Assembly (NCBI GenBank): GCA_900316565.1
Contig: ONDK01000006.1
Coordinates: forward strand, 1-62,095
DNA: 62,095 nt
Reading direction: 5' to 3'
From: an uncultured Prevotella sp.
GTDB lineage: Bacteria > Bacteroidota > Bacteroidia > Bacteroidales > Bacteroidaceae
In this document: positions 34,934-43,733 of the stretch, piece after piece
How the letters are laid out: each line of letters begins with the position of its first letter
Numbering within the stretch: the stretch's first letter is position 1
Made by a program: the position numbers and the translations under genes
Notes under the pieces: generated by a model
Told to the model about the DNA's origin: nothing
The model's input: the letters and a program-made list of their open reading frames with translations, nothing else
The model's database searches: none

Positions 34934-36085
34934 ATGGAAAATAAAGTGAAGGAAGTTCCCGTACTGCTGCTTACTGGTTATCTGGGAAGTGGTAAGACAA
35001 CACTGTTGAACAGAATTCTCCGCAACGAACGCGGTATCAAGTTTGCCGTTATCGTCAACGATATTGGTGAAGTGAACATCGATGAGGACCTTATCGCCGA
35101 AGGCGGCGTCGTAGGCAAAGGCGACGACAGCCTCGTTCCTCTGTCGAACGGCTGCATCTGCTGCACGCTGAAGATGGACCTTGTCCAACAGCTTAGCGAT
35201 ATTGCCCAGGCTGGGAAGTTCGATTATATCGTCATAGAGGCCAGCGGCATCTGTGAGCCGGCACCTATCGCCCAGACCATCTCGGCCTATCCGCAGATAT
35301 ATCCTCAGCTGGCCAAGACTGCCAAGGCAAAGCTGGACAACATCGTTACAGTTGTCGACGCTCTCCGTATGCGCGATGAGTTCAACAAAGGCAACGACCT
35401 CGTGAAAGAGAATATCGGTGAGGACGACCTGGAGAGCCTTGTCATCCAGCAGGTAGAGTTCTGCAACACCATTCTCCTTAACAAAGCCTCCGAGGTCAGC
35501 AAGGATGACCTGGAGAAAGTTAAGGACATCCTGCGGCATCTGCAGCCCGAGGCTGAAATCATAGAGTGCGACTATGGCGATGTAGACCTTGACCGACTCC
35601 TCAACACCGGCAAGTTCGACTTCGACAAGGTGGCTACCTCTGCGGCATGGATAGAGGCCATGGAGGATGAGGACGACGAGGACCTGGAAAACGAAGAGTC
35701 CGGCGAGGCTTTGGAGTACGGCATAGAGACCTTCGTATGGAAGGAACGCCGTCCGCTGGATCTGTCGAAGTTCGACGAGTGGGTAGCTGAGAAATGGCCA
35801 AAGACGGTCATCCGCTGCAAGGGCATCTGCTACTTCGAGGATGAGAAGCAGACCTGTTATGTGTTTGAGCAGGCCGGCCGTCAGATTGGTCTCCGCAATG
35901 CCGGTCAGTGGTATGCCACGATGCCGGAATGGCAGCTTAAGGACTTCCTTGAGAAGAATCCCGGCGTCCGCCGCGACTGGGACGATAAATACGGTGACCG
36001 TATGCAGAAACTCGTTTTCATCGGGCAGCATATGGACCGCAAGGCCATTGTTGCCGAACTGGAGAAATGCGTCAGTGAGGAATAA
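34934..36085 (+). CDS. CobW/G3E-family GTPase, putative metallochaperone
   Basis: 383 residues. P-loop GYLGSGKTT (15-23), the CxCC metal-binding motif in NGCICCTLK (72-80), and the switch region VIEASGICEP. Residues about 240-255 form an acidic stretch (EDEDDEDLENEE) not found in all homologues. The C terminus carries a CobW_C domain from about 260. Related proteins deliver zinc or cobalt to target enzymes in a GTP-dependent way; the metal here is unknown. The divergent promoter region has a palindromic candidate operator. Confidence 0.88.
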   Translation: MENKVKEVPVLLLTGYLGSGKTTLLNRILRNERGIKFAVIVNDIGEVNIDEDLIAEGGVVGKGDDSLVPLSNGCICCTLKMDLVQQLSDIAQAGKFDYIVIEASGICEPAPIAQTISAYPQIYPQLAKTAKAKLDNIVTVVDALRMRDEFNKGNDLVKENIGEDDLESLVIQQVEFCNTILLNKASEVSKDDLEKVKDILRHLQPEAEIIECDYGDVDLDRLLNTGKFDFDKVATSAAWIEAMEDEDDEDLENEESGEALEYGIETFVWKERRPLDLSKFDEWVAEKWPKTVIRCKGICYFEDEKQTCYVFEQAGRQIGLRNAGQWYATMPEWQLKDFLEKNPGVRRDWDDKYGDRMQKLVFIGQHMDRKAIVAELEKCVSEE

Positions 36086-36165
36086 ATGAGTCGTGAGGCA
36101 ATGCTTCTTCGTTGGTTGCAAAGAGAAATAAAATTGTTAAACAAATCATAATTTCCTGAATTATA

Positions 36166-36196
36166 TTTGTGTTACCAATAATAATAGCTAACTTTG
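36166..36196 (+). promoter_or_regulatory. Promoter of the DUF1573 gene
   Basis: TTTG at 36166-36169, 19 bases, TAACTTTG at 36189-36196. The start codon at 36240 is preceded by GGAGGT at 36228-36233, a rare strong Shine-Dalgarno in this window. Confidence 0.75.
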
Positions 36197-36239
36197 CGCC
36201 CGAAGAAAACTTGTGATTCTAACATTTGGAGGTAAGAAA

Positions 36240-36620
36240 ATGAAGAAATTATTAATCATAGCATTGATGCTTGTCAGTGGAATCAGCATGGCTTTCGCGC
36301 AGGCAGAGATAAAGTTTGATAAGGTGACGGTGAATTTCGGAACATTCTCCGAGAACAATCCCGTCCAGCACGCTACATTCACGTTCACCAACGTAGGCAA
36401 CCAGCCCCTCCTCATCAACCAGGTCGTTGCCTCATGTGGATGCACGGTGCCTAAGTACGACAAGCGACCTATCGCTCCCGGACAGAAGGGCAGCATCCAG
36501 GTGACATACAACGGAAAGAACAAGCTCCCCAGTCATTTCAAGAAAGCCATCACCGTCTACAGCAACGGAAAAGTTGAGATGACACGCCTTTATATAGAAG
36601 GCGACATGACAGGGAAATAG
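36240..36620 (+). CDS. DUF1573 periplasmic protein
   Basis: 126 residues from MKKLLIIALMLVSGIS; ten codons are open further upstream but the strong Shine-Dalgarno fixes this start. Signal peptide, then one Ig-like/ASH-type domain with KVTVNFGTFSENNPV at its start and VVASCGCTVP in the middle, the DUF1573 signature. Exported; role unknown. Own promoter and a very strong terminator, so a single-gene unit likely at high expression. Confidence 0.9.
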   Translation: MKKLLIIALMLVSGISMAFAQAEIKFDKVTVNFGTFSENNPVQHATFTFTNVGNQPLLINQVVASCGCTVPKYDKRPIAPGQKGSIQVTYNGKNKLPSHFKKAITVYSNGKVEMTRLYIEGDMTGK

Positions 36621-36641
36621 ATTCAATATTTGTAATACAAG

Positions 36642-36688
36642 AAAAAGGGGTTGCGGATGAAATGAACGCTCATCCGCAACCCCTTTTT
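36642..36688. terminator. Very strong bidirectional terminator
   Basis: A 19-base perfect stem (AAAAAGGGGTTGCGGATGA and complement) with a nine-base loop. It serves the DUF1573 gene on plus and nspC on minus. Confidence 0.92.
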
Positions 36689-36708
36689 ATGTGTGCCTAC
36701 TACCGTGG

Positions 36709-37884
36709 TCAGTCCATTCGTCCACGGTAATCTTCGTAAGTGAACTTCCGGAGAATCTCCAGATTACCGTTCTCATGGAGAAGGGCTATCGACGGATGGT
36801 GGATGCCATTGAACATGTTAGTCTTCACCGTTGTATAATGAAGCATGTCCTCAAAGATGATACTCTCACCTATCTTCAGTTCATGATCGAACGACCATAA
36901 GCCCATGAAATCACCAGATAGACATGAGCAGCCGCCAAGACGATAGAGGTGTCCGCTCTGACAGGAGGCGGCTACTGCGTCAGCATCTATAGTCTTAGCA
37001 CCGCGGACCTCCGGCATATATGGCATCTCCAGACAGTCGGGCATGTGGCACGTGAAGCTTACGTCCAAGATGGCAGTACGTATGCCGTGGTCTTCAACAA
37101 TATCTACAACGTGCGATACCAAAGGTCCTGTCTGCCAGCCGAAAGCGCTGCCAGGCTCAAGTATCACATGCAACCAAGGATAGCGTTTATGAAAGTCGTT
37201 CATAAGCGTTATCAGCAATTTCGTATCGTAGTCCTTTCGCGTCATCAGATGACCACCGCCGAAGTTTATCCATCTAAGCTGCGGAAACCACCGTGAGAAC
37301 TTCTTTTCAATATGTTGCAGGGTACGTCCGAAGACGTCAGCACCACTCTCGCAGTGGCAGTGGCAGTGAAATCCTGTTATATCCTCCGGAAGGTTCTCCG
37401 GAAGTTTGTCGGCTGAAATACCGAAACGTGTTCCCGGAGCACAGGGGTTGTAGAGCGCAGTGCCTACCTCACTGTACTCCGGATTTACGCGAAGCCCAAT
37501 CATCAAGTTTCCGTTAGCTTTGTGGGCTCTGAGGTGCAGACGCTCGTATTGCGACAGAGAGTTGAACGAGATATGTGATGAGAGACGGGCCAACTCATCG
37601 ATTTCTCCGTCGGTGATGGCCGGTGAAAATGTGTGAACGGGAGCGCCAAACTCCTCATATCCCAGTCTGGCCTCATAGAGGCTGCTGGCCGTCGTAGAGC
37701 CTATATACTCACGGAAGATGGGAAATGTCTTCCACAGAGCGTAGGCCTTAAAGGCAAGGATGATTTCAATGTCGGCGTCATGAGCCACACCGGCGATAAG
37801 CTGGAGGTTGCGACGGAGCTTCCTTTCCTCAAGGATGTACATCGGCTCATCGATGTTGCTGAAAGTCTGATTGTCTGTTTTCAT
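36709..37884 (-). CDS. nspC: Carboxynorspermidine decarboxylase
   Basis: 391 residues, PLP-dependent fold III decarboxylase forming norspermidine or spermidine from the carboxy precursors. The PLP lysine is in IILAFKAYALW (near 46); HCHCESGADVFG, NFGGGH and CSCLSGDFMG match the family. It is monocistronic. Its -7 element ends only four bases before the ATG, so the mRNA is predicted to be leaderless. The partner carboxynorspermidine dehydrogenase is not in this window. Confidence 0.93.
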   Translation of the reverse strand: MKTDNQTFSNIDEPMYILEERKLRRNLQLIAGVAHDADIEIILAFKAYALWKTFPIFREYIGSTTASSLYEARLGYEEFGAPVHTFSPAITDGEIDELARLSSHISFNSLSQYERLHLRAHKANGNLMIGLRVNPEYSEVGTALYNPCAPGTRFGISADKLPENLPEDITGFHCHCHCESGADVFGRTLQHIEKKFSRWFPQLRWINFGGGHLMTRKDYDTKLLITLMNDFHKRYPWLHVILEPGSAFGWQTGPLVSHVVDIVEDHGIRTAILDVSFTCHMPDCLEMPYMPEVRGAKTIDADAVAASCQSGHLYRLGGCSCLSGDFMGLWSFDHELKIGESIIFEDMLHYTTVKTNMFNGIHHPSIALLHENGNLEILRKFTYEDYRGRMD

Positions 37885-37888
37885 GCTG

Positions 37889-37920
37889 CAAACTTACATA
37901 ATTCTGCCGTCACTGGCAAA
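37889..37920 (-). promoter_or_regulatory. nspC promoter
   Basis: On the minus strand TTTG (37917-37920), 20 bases, TAAGTTTG (37889-37896): a strong consensus. Only CAGC separates it from the nspC ATG, so transcription should start at or next to the start codon. Confidence 0.75.
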
Positions 37921-38002
37921 GGACAGACGTATTATTTTTGTTTTTACATGTACTAATTAGTCGAAATGTCGAGATTTTATTGCTCGTTTTACTTAATTTT
38001 AG

Positions 38003-38010
38003 TACTTTTG
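38003..38010 (+). promoter_or_regulatory. Promoter -7 element of the ThiE-like gene
   Basis: TACTTTTG followed by CA, 22 bases before the start codon at 38033. Confidence 0.55.
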
Positions 38011-38032
38011 CAACGACAAATACAGTTATGAC

Positions 38033-38641
38033 ATGAAGCTCGTAATCATGACTAAGTCCACATTCTTTGTGGAGGAAGACAAGATACTTGAGGCACTCTT
38101 CGATGCCGGCATGGACAATTTGCACTTGTTCAAGCCCGGCAGCAGCCCTATGTATGCCGAAAGGCTGCTGTCGCTGCTGCCCGAAGACGACTACAGAAAG
38201 ATAACGGTCCACGACCATTACTATCTGAAGAACGAGTATAATCTTGCCGGCATACACATCGATGACCCTAATGCTCCCGTACCGGAGGGATACAAGGGGA
38301 AGTACAGTCGCACTTGCACTGACCTCAACGACCTTAAGGAGATGAAGCGGAAATCGCGTTATGTCTTTCTGAAGAACATCTTCGACTGTGTGGAATTCCC
38401 GGAAGAGAAGTCGACGTTCACCCTCACCGAGCTCGTGAAGGCCCGTGATAACGGACTCATAGACCGTAAGGTGTACGCCCTTGGCGGTATGGGTCTTGAC
38501 AATATCCGGCTGGCCAGAGAACTGGGCTTCGGCGGTGTAGTCATCTGTGGTGATTTATGGAACCGCTTCGACATCCACAGCAACGTCGACTATAGGGCTG
38601 TCATCGACCACTTCGAGAAAATCCGTAAGGCTGTAGAGTAG
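38033..38641 (+). CDS. Thiamine phosphate synthase (ThiE/TenI)-like protein
   Basis: 202 residues of a TIM barrel. Family features: MKLVIMTKSTFF at the start, DHYYLKNEYNLAGIHIDD near 62-80, VYALGGMGLDNI near 145 and GFGGVVICGDLW near 165. It lacks some of the usual ThiE phosphate- and pyrophosphate-binding residues, so it may be a TenI-type or other aldolase-like enzyme. No other thiamine genes are adjacent. It is followed by prs on the same strand. Confidence 0.75.
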   Translation: MKLVIMTKSTFFVEEDKILEALFDAGMDNLHLFKPGSSPMYAERLLSLLPEDDYRKITVHDHYYLKNEYNLAGIHIDDPNAPVPEGYKGKYSRTCTDLNDLKEMKRKSRYVFLKNIFDCVEFPEEKSTFTLTELVKARDNGLIDRKVYALGGMGLDNIRLARELGFGGVVICGDLWNRFDIHSNVDYRAVIDHFEKIRKAVE

Positions 38642-38711
38642 GATATTCATTATTCGTGACATATAGGAAACACCAACAGTGGCAAGAACCACAAAAAGTA
38701 TATTATTAACA

Positions 38712-39650
38712 ATGAGTGACATCAACTCTTTTCAGGTATTCTCAGGAACTAAAACGAGATACCTTGCAGAAAAAATCTGCGCCAGTCTTGGCCGTCCATT
38801 GGGCAACCTTAACATTACCCATTTCTCCGACGGCGAGTTTGCCGTATCCTATGAGGAGTCGATTCGTGGTAAGGACGTGTTCCTCGTACAGAGCACATTC
38901 CCTAATTCCGACAATCTCATGGAGCTCCTTCTCATGATTGATGCGGCAAAGCGTGCTTCGGCACGGCATATCATCGCCGTCATTCCGTACTTCGGATGGG
39001 CCCGTCAGGACAGAAAGGACAAACCGCGTGTGAGCATCGGCGCTAAGCTTGTTGCCGACATGCTCTCAGCAGCAGGCATTGACCGTCTGATCACCATGGA
39101 CTTGCATGCTGACCAGATACAGGGCTTCTTCGATGTTCCTGTCGATCACCTCTATGCCAGCGGCGTCATCCTCCCGTACCTGCAGAGTCTCCGTATCAAG
39201 GACCTCGTGATTGCTTCTCCGGATGTTGGCGGTGCTAAGCGCGCCGGTACCTACGCTAAGTATCTCAACTGCCCGCTCGTTCTGTGCAACAAGAAGCGCG
39301 CACGTGCCAATGTCGTTGAGAGCATGCAGATTATCGGTGATGTGAAGGACAAGAACGTTGTCATCGTCGACGATATGGTCGACACTGCGGGAACCATCAC
39401 CAAGGCTGCCGACATCATGAAGGCTGCTGGTGCAAAGAGCGTCCGCGCATGTGCCAGCCACTGTGTCATGAGCGGTCCTGCCAGCGATCGTGTACAGGAG
39501 AGTGCTCTTGAGGAGATCGTCTTCACCGACTCTATTCCTTACACCAAGCGTTGTGATAAGGTGAAGCAGCTCTCTGTTGCCGATATGTTCGCTGAGACCA
39601 TCCGTCGTGTGGTCAGTAACGAGAGCATCTCGTCACAGTACCTCGTGTAA
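38712..39650 (+). CDS. prs: Ribose-phosphate pyrophosphokinase
   Basis: 312 residues from MSDINSFQVFSGTKTRYL; the frame is open 11 codons upstream but this start is the family norm. It makes PRPP from ribose 5-phosphate and ATP. Visible motifs: FSDGEFAVSYEESIRGKDVF, PYFGWARQDRKDKPR (flexible loop) and the PRPP-binding VVIVDDMVDTAGT. A clear terminator follows at 39719. Confidence 0.96.
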   Translation: MSDINSFQVFSGTKTRYLAEKICASLGRPLGNLNITHFSDGEFAVSYEESIRGKDVFLVQSTFPNSDNLMELLLMIDAAKRASARHIIAVIPYFGWARQDRKDKPRVSIGAKLVADMLSAAGIDRLITMDLHADQIQGFFDVPVDHLYASGVILPYLQSLRIKDLVIASPDVGGAKRAGTYAKYLNCPLVLCNKKRARANVVESMQIIGDVKDKNVVIVDDMVDTAGTITKAADIMKAAGAKSVRACASHCVMSGPASDRVQESALEEIVFTDSIPYTKRCDKVKQLSVADMFAETIRRVVSNESISSQYLV

Positions 39651-39718
39651 TAATGCATGGACTTTAAGTTTTTTGTCGGTCTGCTTCAGTAGTACCGTGT
39701 TCAAAGAACGATAAGCAT

Positions 39719-39756
39719 AAAAAATACCGGACATCATTGATGCCCGGTATTTTTTT
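39719..39756. terminator. Bidirectional terminator after prs
   Basis: AATACCGGACATCA pairs with TGCCCGGTATT in a near-perfect stem, with T runs on both strands. It lies between the convergent prs and SNF2 genes. Confidence 0.85.
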
Positions 39757-39815
39757 ATGCCTATTTTGTGGCTCTGCTCCCACTCTATTTCTTTGGTGAT
39801 TTTGTGGCTCTTACC

Positions 39816-42413
39816 TTACTTTGAGCTGCTAAGCTGTGTGAAGAGTTTGCTTAGTGCTCCGAACATCTGTACGACACTCTCCTTATCTGGGACTGGAATT
39901 TTCAGAGTGGTCTCACCAGTATCCTTGTCGACGTCCACTATACTGTCGACGAGCTCACGTGTGGCTTCTGGCGACTCCAGAGTCTTGGTGAGTCCACTGA
40001 AGAATGAAACACCTTCTGCAACGAGCTCCTGGGGAGAACGTGGACTGCGGGTAGCATTATGGCGGGAAGGACTTTTGCCTTGCCTTTCATCGAGGTCTTC
40101 GCTGTGTCCGTCATGGAAATCATCGCAATGCTTATCATTGAGTTCGCCTGTATCGTCTTGGCTCTCGTTGAGGCTTGGATTATAACTTTCATCTTTTGCA
40201 GAAATATCTCTTTCAGAATTTCCGGTTGCTTTATCCGTTTGTTCCCTGGTGTCTTCTGTTGCACGCATTACCGTCTCCTGACTTTCATCTTCCTTCTCCG
40301 TTGACGTGTTGCTCCCGTTCGGCTCTTCTGTGGAATGTTCCACTTCGTCCATAGTAACCGAGGCTGCTTCTGTGCTGTCTGTTCCATCGACAGTTTCCTT
40401 GATGTCTTTTACCAGTTCATCGAACTTGCTTTCCGAGGCGAAGATAGTGTCCTGACCATTGTCGAGAACACCGGCAAAGAGAGAAGCCTTGAACTTTAGT
40501 TTGCCAAGCATAGCCTCTTCGAAGCTGCTTGCAGAGACAAGGTTGACAACCTGTATGTTACGTTGCTGTCCTATACGGTAGATGCGGGCTATGCGCTGCT
40601 CGAGAACAGCCGGATTCCAAGGCAGGTCCATGTTGATGATAATAGATGCCACCTGAAGGTTCAGACCGGTGCTGCCGGCGTCTGTAGAGAGGAACACACG
40701 GCACTCAGGCTTGTCAATGAAGTTGTTGACGAGGTCCTTGCGCCTTGCCGACGGTACGCCGCCATAGAGATATTCGAACCCTATCTTGTGCTTTCGCATT
40801 TCCTCGGCGATGAGGCGTGTCATGCGCTCCCATTGACTGAAAATGACGACTTTCTCGTCTCCACTCTCAACTATGTTGCTTATGATGTTCATTACCTCGT
40901 CGACCTTGGTGTCGTAACGTGTCTTCTGGTCGAGGATATAGGTACTGTCACAGACACAGCGCATCTGTTGAAGGAACATCATAAGGCGGTTACGGTCGCT
41001 CTCTGAGAGGAAGTGCAGCCGCTCCCATTTCAACAGCAGCCGGCGTACCATACTTTTAGCCTCGTCGTGGACCTCCATCTGCTCCTCCGTCATAGGAACG
41101 AGCAATGTCTTGTCCTGTCTGGCTGGCATCTGAAGGCGTACCTGCTTTTTTGTGCGGCGTATGAGGATGCTTTTGAGCTTGTCTTTAATCTCGTGGAGAT
41201 TTTTATATCCTATCGTGGCGCCCTTGTCGTCGGTGATGATGTGATGGTCGCGGAAGAGGTAATATGGTCCCAGGCAGTACTGGTCGGCAAGCTCCACCAC
41301 AGAGTATAATTCTTCAAGCCGGTTCTCAAGAGGTGTCCCGGAAAGGATGACGGCATAGTCGGAGTTTATCTTACGTGCTGCCCGTGCTATCTGAGTGTTC
41401 CAGTTCTTCAGGCGTTGCACTTCGTCGATGATGACCATGTCGGTGTTCAGTGAGCCAAGTACCTTAATGTCGTTACAAGCGGAATTGTATGATACTATCT
41501 TAAACAACTCCGGTACGTAGTATTGTTCACGACGTTTGAGGTGATTGCCTTCGATGACATGTGCCTTCTCATTAGAAAAATGCTCTATCTCCCTCTTCCA
41601 CTGATATTTCAATGATGTAGGACAGAGGACGAGCACGCTTCCAATGAGCCCCTTGTTACGGAGGAGCATTGCCGTACCGATGGCCTGAATAGTCTTGCCA
41701 AGTCCCATCTCGTCGGCAATGATGGCGCGGCCGGCCTTGGCTGCAAAGCGTATGCCTTCCTCCTGATAGGGATAGAGCGTAGTGTTGAGAAGATGTGCGA
41801 AGTCGTCAGGTCCCAGACTGTCGACCCACTTGCGGCGTTGCTCTTTCTCTCTGGTTGCAAGGACGTAGTCAAGGGCATCATTGTAGCAACGTATGGTTTC
41901 ATCGATGGCTTTGGCACGGTGTAGGAATGTCTCGAACCTTAAGAAACTTTGTGGCATAAGGTTTCCATCACCATCAAAATATTCGGAGGCTAACTGGCGG
42001 AACTCTGCTTCATGGTCTGTGCCGATACGGAAGCGGACCTTACGGCCCTCGGTATAATCGAGATACACGGAGGAATAAGATGGTATCTCATGATGTACGC
42101 GGTGACCGGAATGTATCCAGCGCTTCACTGCCTCAATGTGCTTGCAGGTTCCAAGCTGAGAGGTTTTAAAATCCATACAGGAGCAATAGTTCCAAGGACT
42201 TTTCGCACCGCGGTAGACAACTTTATATTCCTGCTGTGTCTTGGGGTTTATCACGTGGTAAGTGCCGGGATTGTTGTCCTCATCACTGCTGATGCTTAAC
42301 TTCTCGTCAACAGCGGCCTGTCTCCTTAGAAGGATCTGCCATGTCTTCAGGTCCAGTCCTTCCGGTTTATACTGGTATGGTATGCTTTTCCGCTTCTTTT
42401 TGCTCTTTGCCAT
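39816..42413 (-). CDS. SNF2-family helicase with SWIM zinc finger
   Basis: 865 residues. A basic N terminus precedes a SWIM finger (CxC...CxH: Cys77, Cys79, Cys90, His92). The SF2 core starts near 225, with Walker A DEMGLGKT near 240, the DExx box IDEVQRLKN (DEVQ rather than DEGH) and motif VI QRIARIYRIGQQR near 610. From about 645 to 800 the protein is very acidic and Ser/Thr/Asp/Glu-rich, with low complexity, before a short structured C terminus. It is related to bacterial RapA/HepA-like SNF2 proteins. Its nucleic-acid target is unknown. Confidence 0.9.
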   Translation of the reverse strand: MAKSKKKRKSIPYQYKPEGLDLKTWQILLRRQAAVDEKLSISSDEDNNPGTYHVINPKTQQEYKVVYRGAKSPWNYCSCMDFKTSQLGTCKHIEAVKRWIHSGHRVHHEIPSYSSVYLDYTEGRKVRFRIGTDHEAEFRQLASEYFDGDGNLMPQSFLRFETFLHRAKAIDETIRCYNDALDYVLATREKEQRRKWVDSLGPDDFAHLLNTTLYPYQEEGIRFAAKAGRAIIADEMGLGKTIQAIGTAMLLRNKGLIGSVLVLCPTSLKYQWKREIEHFSNEKAHVIEGNHLKRREQYYVPELFKIVSYNSACNDIKVLGSLNTDMVIIDEVQRLKNWNTQIARAARKINSDYAVILSGTPLENRLEELYSVVELADQYCLGPYYLFRDHHIITDDKGATIGYKNLHEIKDKLKSILIRRTKKQVRLQMPARQDKTLLVPMTEEQMEVHDEAKSMVRRLLLKWERLHFLSESDRNRLMMFLQQMRCVCDSTYILDQKTRYDTKVDEVMNIISNIVESGDEKVVIFSQWERMTRLIAEEMRKHKIGFEYLYGGVPSARRKDLVNNFIDKPECRVFLSTDAGSTGLNLQVASIIINMDLPWNPAVLEQRIARIYRIGQQRNIQVVNLVSASSFEEAMLGKLKFKASLFAGVLDNGQDTIFASESKFDELVKDIKETVDGTDSTEAASVTMDEVEHSTEEPNGSNTSTEKEDESQETVMRATEDTREQTDKATGNSERDISAKDESYNPSLNESQDDTGELNDKHCDDFHDGHSEDLDERQGKSPSRHNATRSPRSPQELVAEGVSFFSGLTKTLESPEATRELVDSIVDVDKDTGETTLKIPVPDKESVVQMFGALSKLFTQLSSSK

Positions 42414-42444
42414 GCTTGTCTTCTTTGTCTATAATATGTTTCCA

Positions 42445-42475
42445 CAAATTTAATAATATTTATTGGATTAGCAAA
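42445..42475 (-). promoter_or_regulatory. Promoter of the SNF2 gene
   Basis: On the minus strand TTTG (42472-42475), 19 bases, TAAATTTG (42445-42452), about 30 bases before the start at 42413. Confidence 0.7.
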
Positions 42476-42594
42476 GTCTTCCGACGTTTTTATGCTATGA
42501 CATATAAATTCTCACCTTATGATGTAAGAAGATACTCTTTCGGAAGTAAAAAAAGAACTTCTTCGTATTCAAAGGAAAACACTAAGTGTAATAA

Positions 42595-42628
42595 ACAAAA
42601 ACCTCTTGCAGGCTAATCCCGCAAGAGG
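42595..42628 (-). terminator. Terminator of the ATP synthase operon
   Basis: CCTCTTGC (42602-42609) pairs with GCAAGAGG (42621-42628); on the minus strand a T run follows at once. It lies about 50 bases beyond the atpG stop. Confidence 0.8.
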
Positions 42629-42676
42629 CTCTTTAATGTTATTCAGTAGTGAACTCTAATCTTTACATAAATGCTG

Positions 42677-43648
42677 TTAATTCTGAGCACCACCAGCCAA
42701 GTCAAGAAGCTCGTTGGTGATAGCGGACTGACGCGATTTATTGTATTGTAGGTTGAGATCACGCAGAAGTTCGTCAGCATTGTCAGTAGCTGTCTGCATG
42801 GCTACCATTCGTGCCGCATGCTCACTGGCTACGCTGTCGAGTAAGGCCGTGTAGACCATGAGGTGCAGTTCTTTCGGTATAAGCTCTTGGAGTACAGTCT
42901 CTAGGTCCGGCTCAACGATGAAGTCATCGTTAAGGGGAACAGCCTTTTCCTGTTCGGATGTCTCATCCTTTGCGGCATGACGGCGCTTATACTCCTGAGC
43001 CTTAGCTGTTGCGACATTCGACGACAGGTCGCGCTCCTTATCCTCATACAGCTGATCCTCCAAATCAATGGGAAGAAAAGTCTTACGCGTGAGAATCTGT
43101 GAACCAGCACTCTTGAAGTGATGATAGATTATCTCTACCTTGTCGACTTCCCCATGAAGCCATTTGTTGCCTGCGTCCATGGCCAACTGCCGGCATCCTT
43201 CTGCATTCGGCTTGTCGGCAAGTTCAAGGAAACTGCCAGCACTCTTTAGAGGCATCTTCGCTACTTTCTCCTCCACCTTACGTCCAACAGGATAGATAAG
43301 GAAGTCGTCATCGGTAAGGCCCTGAGCCTTGTACTCGTTTATGACATCTATCATCCGTCGTATGACATTGTTGTTGAAGCCACCGCACAATGATGAGTTC
43401 GACGTGAACACTATCAGTGCCACACGCCTTACCTTGCGTGGCTTGTCGTACGGCATGTCGATGTTCGGTGTGGAGACAAGAAACGATTTGAGGATATGCT
43501 CCAACAACATCTCGTATGGGAGCATATTCCCAATAGCAACCTGCGCATGATGCAACTTGCTTGAAGCCACCATCTTCATGGCACTCGTAATCTTACGGGT
43601 GCTGTTGACAGATGCTATACGATTCTTTATTTCTTTAAGTGACGGCAT
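42677..43648 (-). CDS. atpG: ATP synthase gamma subunit
   Basis: 323 residues; the central rotor stalk of F1. N-terminal KNRIASVNSTRKITSAMKMVASSKL and the C-terminal SRQSAITNELLDLAGGAQN helices are diagnostic. Longer than the usual 285-295 because of an insertion near 210-250 rich in charged residues (AKAQEYKRRHAAKDETSEQE), seen in Bacteroidota homologues as I recall. Last gene of the operon, 85 bases after atpA. Confidence 0.95.
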   Translation of the reverse strand: MPSLKEIKNRIASVNSTRKITSAMKMVASSKLHHAQVAIGNMLPYEMLLEHILKSFLVSTPNIDMPYDKPRKVRRVALIVFTSNSSLCGGFNNNVIRRMIDVINEYKAQGLTDDDFLIYPVGRKVEEKVAKMPLKSAGSFLELADKPNAEGCRQLAMDAGNKWLHGEVDKVEIIYHHFKSAGSQILTRKTFLPIDLEDQLYEDKERDLSSNVATAKAQEYKRRHAAKDETSEQEKAVPLNDDFIVEPDLETVLQELIPKELHLMVYTALLDSVASEHAARMVAMQTATDNADELLRDLNLQYNKSRQSAITNELLDLAGGAQN

Positions 43649-43733
43649 ATTATTCTATTTTTGAAATATTGAAACATTGAACCGAAGGAAGGAATGAGAA
43701 CTGATGTCCTCACTGTTTCCTTCGCTCAATTTT

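Noticed and set aside
34835-36121. 428-codon open frame antisense to the CobW-type gene
   Set aside because: Shadow of a gene with unmistakable P-loop and CxCC motifs; Leu/Val-rich nonsense without start context.
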